Part shown: positions 58,168-64,000 of the stretch, piece after piece | Position numbering within the stretch: position 1 is the stretch's first letter | Layout: each line of letters begins with the position of its first letter | From: Clarireedia homoeocarpa | Lineage: Eukaryota; Ascomycota; Leotiomycetes; Helotiales; Rutstroemiaceae | Reading direction: 5' to 3' | Length of the DNA stretch: 64,000 nt | NCBI GenBank assembly: GCA_001465935.1 | Contig: LNKV01000018.1 | Coordinates: 518,542 to 582,541 of the forward strand | Position numbers and translations under genes: made by a program | The notes under the pieces: generated by a model | Told to the model about the DNA's origin: nothing | The model's database searches: none | The model's input: only the letters and a program-made list of their open reading frames with translations

Positions 58168-59067
58168 ATTGGATTGTCTATACCAACTATGTTTTGCATA
58201 ACATGGCGTGGATGTTTTTCTCTTATTTTTCTTTTTCTTTTCTTGTAAATCTGGAATGCAGATGGGTGGTCCCGATATGGCGGAGTAAAGTTGCTTATGG
58301 GCGTTTTGAGGATAAATCACACTTTTCTTTTTTTTTACCCTTCGACTTCGAGTCTGAGTTCTCATTTACTGTGGACATAAAGTGTATATGACTAGATGAA
58401 TGGAAACTCGAAGTACTTTTATATATGACAGATCTTTTGCTATGCTATGCTATGCTTTGTCAATGATTCTCGTCTTCGTGCGGATCGCTACTAGCATTTA
58501 GATGTCCTTCAAAGAGTGAATAAAATGATTTCACTTGGTTCGCGGTAGGTCGGCAATATTCAACTTCAAGCTCTCTTGATCTACTCCCTAGCATTGCCAT
58601 GCACATATACGTCAATCTTTGATTATTTACCCGATCAACGGGAACAGGAGGTGTTTGATTTGATTCTTTTGCTTCAAATCAAATCATGCTGCATGCCATC
58701 CATCCATTCATTCAAGCGGAACAAACAGAGCAACGATAAAACACTTATTCCATAACATATATGTATGCATGTATGTATGTAAGTAAAGTAAGAACGCCAG
58801 CCATACTTGCGCCATGACCTATGCTTCCCTCTTCCCTAACTAAGTTCATATACTCCTTCCTGCAGCACGTCAAACTCAAAAAAAAGTCGTTTTCATCCTC
58901 CGCTGCAATTTCTCCTCTCCCTGTGGAAAATCTTGTCACAATATTGCTATTACCTTTTTCTCCTCATTCTTCTATCTTCTGCATATTCTTTTTTCCTGTC
59001 CCTATCCCACCCCCACAGACCACAGGCCATCCCATCCGATAGCCAACTTAAAACCCTGATACCTGAT
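58168..59067. other. Convergent 3' regions of NOP56 and VPS4
   Basis: About 900 bp with T-rich and GTATGTAT-like runs (58760-58785). No gene supported. Confidence 0.5.
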
Positions 59068-60531
59068 TTAAACATTCCCCTCGCTACCAAACTCAGCGGT
59101 CCATTCTTGACTCCGCTTGATGTCTTCTTGTGACACGGTGGGTCTGGATGCTTTGACAGCTTTAACGAAATCCTTGAGTTGGAGCGGTGGCTCGAGGAGT
59201 TTATCCGAGTCGACTTCTGTCCAGGACATCTCCATGGCACCGGCATCGCCTGGAGAGCAGGGGGTGAGTTTTTCTCCTTCGGGGGTTTGCACCTGAAGGG
59301 GATTTTTGTGTTAGTTTGTGTTGTGCGATGTTTTGGAGAGGGATACCGTAGAGAGCACTGGAAGGGGGAAATAAGGTAGAATAGTAAATACAAGTCTCAC
59401 CTTCTTATAATGCGTAGCCGTCTGAATCTTCCTCACAGGTTGCATCAGCGCATCCTGCACCGCAATACTAATATCACTTCCGGAATATCCCTCGCTCAAC
59501 TCGCCCAGCTTCCTATAATCCGCAGCCACAAGTTCACACGGGGTACTGCCGACACTGATCTCAAACATCTTTGTCCGAGCGGGTAGATCGGGGAGGGAGA
59601 TGTGCACACGACGTTGGAAACGACGACGGATAGCGGCGTCGAGTTGCCAGGGGATATTGGTGGCGCCGAGTACGAGGACTCCTTTGCTGTCGCGGCCTAC
59701 ACCGTCCATTTGGACGAGCATTTCCGTCTTGATACGGCGCGAGGCTTCGGATTCGCCTTCTCCTCTGGGGCCGCAGAGAGCGTCGATTTCGTCGATGAAG
59801 ATAATAGAGGGCTTGTTCTCGCGGGCCATGGTGAAGAGCTGCTTGACTAACCTATCCGCGTGTTAAAGATGCCCCGCTCAGTGTGCAATATATCTGCAAT
59901 GCAAAACATACCTCTCACTCTCTCCCATCCATTTACTGACCAAATCCGAACTGCTCACACTGAAAAACGTACTATTGGCTTCCGTAGCCACCGCCTTAGC
60001 CAAGAAACTCTTACCCGTCCCCGGCGGTCCATACAACAAGATTCCCTTCCACGGCTGTCTCTGCCCAACAAACAGATGCGGGAACTTAATCGGCAGAATG
60101 ACCGCCTCCTTCAATGCCTCTTTCGCGCCCTCCAACCCCGCCACATCCTCCCACCTCACATTCGGCTTATCCTGCAGAATCGCTCCCTGCAGAGCATTCC
60201 TCAATTTCTTGCTTTCCGGGTCCCCTTCCTCCTGTTCTCCCTTTCCTCCCGTTGAGCTCCCGTTGGCGCCCACCATGCCTGGTTTTTTCCGCTTCGAATC
60301 GTTGTCCGCGAGATGCTTCTTGAGCTTCTCGGCGCGCTCCATGTACTCGCCTGCTTTGGCCCGGATCATGTCTTTGGATTTGCTGTTCTTCTCCCATTTG
60401 AGCGCGAGCATGAACAGCTCCAGCGCCTGGTAGTAAAGCTGGTATGCCTTTTCATATTCGGCGGCGGTGTCGGCCTCGATGGCTTTCTTCACGACATCGA
60501 TCGCGCGACCGAGGAAATCGGTGTTCGACAT
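59068..60531 (-). CDS. VPS4: Vacuolar protein sorting ATPase Vps4
   Basis: AAA ATPase that remodels ESCRT-III polymers in multivesicular body formation. Exons 59912-60531, 59401-59851 and 59068-59292 give 431 residues. N-terminal MIT domain (about 4-75), then a charged linker (KRKKPGMVGANGSS). AAA cassette: Walker A GPPGTGKS (168-175), Walker B IIFIDEIDAL (Asp/Glu about 227-228), arginine fingers in AIRRRFQRRVHI. The beta domain and the C-terminal helix follow (PPLQLKDFVKAVKASRPTVS, EWTAEFGSEG). Intact in every motif. Divergent from the prefoldin 6 gene. Confidence 0.97.
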
Positions 60532-61153
60532 CTTTGGAGGATGGAGGGTGTGGTGGTGGGGCGTGCGCTGGCGAAGATCAAGACGGTGCTTCCTTCTGAG
60601 AGGAGGGGAGTTGGAAAGCTCGGGGAGAGAAGGGTTTACTGTACTCGCGGTCCGCGATTATCGGAGGGAGTGCAAGATTGAGGTTTGACTTTGAGCCTCG
60701 TTATAGCCTGGGTAGATATCGGTGTTACGATAGCAAGAAACTTGGCCGAAGAAAGGCGCACCAAGTAAGAATCTGCAAAATAAGAAACAACCAAATTTCT
60801 ATATGAGACCCAAATATTGCGCAAGAAGGTCAAAAGTGCAGTAATCCGTGGTGATTTGGTGAGTTTTTGGAGGGGGAGGTTTACGAAGTATGTATGAGGT
60901 TTCTAGGATGTTGTCGCCTGGCAAGTGGGTGGTTTTTTGGTTGCCCCGCGATGCACTAGAACTTCTCGATATCAGATAAGTTAAGGTTAATAACATTTTG
61001 ATATTCCACAAGTAGGTAAAGTCTACAGCTCTAGACGATTGTTTTTTGATATTTGAGCCTAATTTCACTGCAAGCGCTTTCGACCACTCTACAGATTTCT
61101 CAGAATTCTAAAAAAATCAATCAAATTTCCAAGCAAATTCATAAATCTTAGCT
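60532..61153. promoter_or_regulatory. Divergent promoter VPS4 / prefoldin 6
   Basis: 622 bp between the two start codons; G/A-rich on the VPS4 side and AT-rich on the other. No specific element recognised. Confidence 0.45.
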
Positions 61154-61855
61154 ATGGCAGAACAGCAACGTCTCCAGGCTCTCACAGAGCAGTATTCCAA
61201 ACTCCAAGAAGGTTGGCTCCCCTTTCATGCCTGATACATATTCACCTCCGTTCTAACACCATGTCCGCGTCTCAGAACTTCAAACCTCCATATCCTCCCG
61301 ACAAAAACTCGAATCGCAACAACAAGAAAACAAAAGCGTGCAAAAGGTACCTCTCTTCCCTTCTTCCCCTCTTCCCTCCCCAGTACATTATTCCACAGCA
61401 TCTAACACCCTTCTTCAGGAGTTCTCCGCCCTCGACGCAGACTCCAACATCTACAAGCTCGTTGGACCTGTTCTGCTCAAGCAGGACAAGACGGAAGCTA
61501 TTATGGCTGTGGACGGACGGTTGGAGTTCATTGAGAAGGAGATGTATGTTCCATTTGCCCAGTCATTCTCTCCTATTCCTCTTATCCTTTACTTCTTTAC
61601 TGTTCCCCTCCTTTCTCTACACAGAAGCAGCCTCACTCACACACCAATCTCTATAGAAAACGAGTTGAAAGCGCTATAAAAGACATCCAAGACAAAAGCG
61701 ACGGACTGAAAATGGAGGTATGTATCTCACGTCCCTTGCATCTTTTCTCGCTCGCCCTCCTCCCATCCTCCCACATAAACTAACACCCCCCACCCCTTCA
61801 GATCATCCAACTGCAATCTGCAACCCAGGGTGCACAACCGCAAGCCGTCGCGTAA
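61154..61855 (+). CDS. YKE2: Prefoldin subunit 6 (Yke2)
   Basis: Beta-class subunit of the prefoldin hexamer. Five exons (61154-61211, 61276-61346, 61419-61543, 61657-61717, 61802-61855) give 122 residues. The helix-hairpin-helix pattern is intact: QALTEQYSKLQEELQTSI, SRQKLESQQQENKSVQKEF, the hairpin YKLVGPVLLKQDKTEAIMAVDGRLEFIEKE, then KRVESAIKDIQDK and GLKMEIIQLQSA. The two short internal introns and a 60-70 bp-class exon 4 are easy to miss automatically. A second prefoldin subunit gene (subunit 3) lies about 19 kb to the left. Confidence 0.93.
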
Positions 61856-62725
61856 AAAGCAAAAACCCAGAGCGGCAGAGTCATCAATTTCTTATATACA
61901 CGTGCATAGGACGGATCGTTTATCGTCTCGCATTCTATTAGCATCTTCGAATCTTCCTATACTTCTGCATTGCCTTGTATCAAAAAGTGGGCGTCTGATG
62001 TGTCCAGGAGGAGCGGAAAATTAGGTATGGTATGGCATGGAGACTTTGGAAGATATTTAGATACCCTCTTGATTGTAAAGGCCGAATGGGATGAGACGAG
62101 AAGAGATGGGATAAAGCATGACTTGGGAGTGGATATAGTGCTGTACAATCCAGTACTCGTGGTGTGATACTAAACACTTATTCTAGTTACAGACTGGTGA
62201 TACGTATCCTATTATGAAGATTATCCTAAGAGGGGTAATTTGCTTGGATAAAAATACAGCTAAAAGCGTTGTTCTCGAGAGCCTGGGAAGCTCAAGAGAG
62301 ATCACAAAGTACAAATCCAAACCAGCTGACACCCTGATAGTAATGAAAAAACAAAATGAAGTTAATTCTCAAGATAATCAATGATTCATGATGGATATTC
62401 TCACTTTCCATGTCGGCACATAGACACAAGTCTTTGAGCCCGACAGTTTGCCTATCTCCAAACCCCTATCCCCAACCATCCCTAGACTCAAATATAACAA
62501 AAGAAAAACTGAAGGAGTAGAACAAGACGAACAAAAAATAAGTTCGCTTCCAGAATATTTTAACGCCCCGCTGTGTCCAAGCCCTAATACACAAAGAAAT
62601 ATAACACCACAGTAATCCCTAATTTCCTCTTTCCCCAAGACCTTGTTTCCCATCTTCTCATATACACTTTCAAGTGCTGAGCCCTCAGCGATTTCCAATA
62701 TCCAGTCCTTCGAAAATCGGGCCAT
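61856..62725. other. Convergent 3' regions of YKE2 and BSD2-like gene
   Basis: 870 bp. An open frame of 115 codons on the minus strand (62378-62725) sits right after the BSD2-like stop and is probably its 3' UTR. No gene supported. Confidence 0.45.
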
Positions 62726-63907
62726 CTAAACAACCGTCTCTGCATCCTCACCCGTGGCAATTATCGGCACAGGCAATCCACGGTCTGGACTCTGTAATAT
62801 CAGTTGTTCGTGTCTCCGTGCTCTGATGAAATCACTGAACGCTCTGATCAAGATGAACCACCCCACAATCATAAGTGCATATGCGAACCATTCGTTACTG
62901 GCAATATCGGATATGCCGCCCGAAGATGAATTGTCCATTCCTGCAGTAGCGGCTTGGTTGACTTGGTTAGGGTCGAAATCGTGACTGTTTGGATCCGGGG
63001 GTTGCGCATATGATGCATCTTGTCCATTCGTTGGGGACGTCACAACGCTTCCTGAGCCTTTCATATAGAAACCGTATTGTATGAGCGTGATTCCGAGACC
63101 AGCACGAGATCCATTCTTCGCAGCGTGTGTGGTGTGTAGGAGATATGTTAACAGGAAGCCGACAAGTTGGAAGGACATGGAGATCATGCCGTTCCAGACG
63201 AAAGAAAATAGCGAGCCGACGGGCAGCCCTTCGATGTATACTTCATCTGGACCACCGAGCCCTGGTGCGAGGATAGTCGTTTCCCAATATGGTGGAGCCG
63301 CGTCTGCCGCAGCTTGCTCATATGTCTAGATTTAATTAGCGCCAGTCCACGAAGCATATTAGAGAAAATACATACGGGAGGATGTTCCTCGACTTTCTCG
63401 CCTCTCTCAGGCTTCGCACTCAGATTCGCAAAGACGCCATCAGATGCCGCACCACTGCCATAGACTCTTCCACCTCTCGGGGGTGCGAAAGTCGGCATCG
63501 CAGTAACTCTTCTCTCAACGGCCGGCCTGTTCTCATCGCCCGTCGCTTCCAAAGTAACATGTTCTCTCGACGCCGAAGCCGGACTCCCTCGCATTAATCG
63601 CTGTCTATCATCGCCGTCATTATCCTCATCATCCGATCCATCGTCAAACGTGTCCGCTAGGTTCTGGTCGACCGGTGCATCGCGATTATATCGTGGAGTT
63701 GGAGAGGAGGCTCGAGATCTGAAGGAAGGTGGAGGGGAAGTGGGTGTTGGAGGGGAATCTTCATCATTCGCAGAGACCTAGATGGTTAAACAATACATGT
63801 TAGTTGACCTTCAAACCATACACCAACGGCCTGTGGTACTCAGTGTGGCGAGACTTGGCGGGGAATTGAGGGAGATTACGCACCCTCTCGTAACGTTGCG
63901 AACTCAT
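62726..63907 (-). CDS. BSD2: Bsd2/NDFIP-family membrane adaptor
   Basis: Multi-pass adaptor that brings the Nedd4-type ligase Rsp5 to cargo such as metal transporters, sending them to the vacuole. Exons 63884-63907, 63376-63777 and 62726-63325 give 341 residues. The N-terminal third is disordered, Ser/Pro/Asp-rich, with an acidic patch (DDGSDDEDNDGDD). The membrane part has three hydrophobic segments: GSLFSFVWNGMISMSFQLVGF, LLTYLLHTTHAAKNGSRAG with LGITLIQYGFYM, and WFAYALMIVGWFILIRAF. The HPPTYEQA motif (about 140-147) supplies a PPxY ligase-binding site and lies exactly across the exon 2/3 joint. The start codon is followed by MSSQRYERVS. The family identity is firm; the gene symbol follows homology. 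Confidence 0.88.
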
Positions 63908-64000
63908 GGTTGTAAAGGGTATTTTAGATAACAAAGAAAAAACGAACAGGAGGACTCAAAAGGGTGAGCGAAAGAACGGAAGGGACGAAAAAAAAGAAGT

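Noticed and set aside
62378..62725. 115-codon ORF directly after the BSD2-like stop
   Set aside because: Same strand as the gene but low complexity and no motif; most likely 3' UTR.

Overview
The window reads as nuclear DNA of a filamentous ascomycete (Pezizomycotina). Genes are split by short introns (mostly 46-120 bp) with GT..AG ends and CTAAC/CTAAT-type branch points close to the acceptor. The gene set (GH18 chitinase, Dhh1, Skn7, Gcd6, Sec14, Grc3, Shm2, Pep4, Nop56, Vps4, Bsd2) is fungal. Moderate base composition, CT-rich leaders and the protein sequences suggest Leotiomycetes (Helotiales, possibly Sclerotiniaceae), but that is a guess. I saw no bacterial operons, CRISPR array, intact transposon or viral gene.

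Layout. 1-3 kb: the end of a J-domain membrane protein, then a GH18 chitinase. 3-20 kb is gene-poor: a RasGAP of the Gap1/Sar1 type, a small orphan gene, and a Lst7/folliculin-like gene, separated by several kilobases of simple repeats and pyrimidine-rich DNA. 20-29.5 kb is denser: DHH1, PRI1, a BTB protein, a HAD 'Swiss Army Knife'-type protein with an RGG tail, and a DUF167 protein. 29.5-33 kb has no convincing gene and precedes SKN7. 33-64 kb is compact housekeeping DNA: SKN7, GCD6 (eIF2B epsilon), SEC14, prefoldin 3, a ferric-reductase-like protein, GRC3 and RPA34 as a divergent pair, SHM2, PEP4, NOP56, VPS4, prefoldin 6 and BSD2.

Functional themes. Three genes serve rRNA synthesis and processing (GRC3, RPA34, NOP56), two of them sharing a 219 bp divergent promoter. 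Two encode prefoldin subunits (3 and 6). VPS4, BSD2, PEP4 and SEC14 all serve the Golgi-endosome-vacuole route. DHH1 and GCD6 act on mRNA decay and translation initiation. SKN7, Gap1/Ras and Lst7 are signalling genes. These look like ordinary co-residence in a euchromatic region, not a dedicated cluster.

Most gene models here were rebuilt by hand from splice signals and reading-frame continuity. For nearly every multi-exon gene the summed exon length is an exact multiple of three, an internal check on the splicing. The least certain ends are the starts of the chitinase and the Lst7-like gene and the last exon of RPA34. I did not find a clearly new multi-gene system. The most interesting items are an upstream ORF in the eIF2B-epsilon leader, a tandemly repeated PKA-like site in the Lst7-like protein, a BTB fold split by a disordered insertion, a poorly characterised HAD/RGG protein, and an 81-residue orphan.
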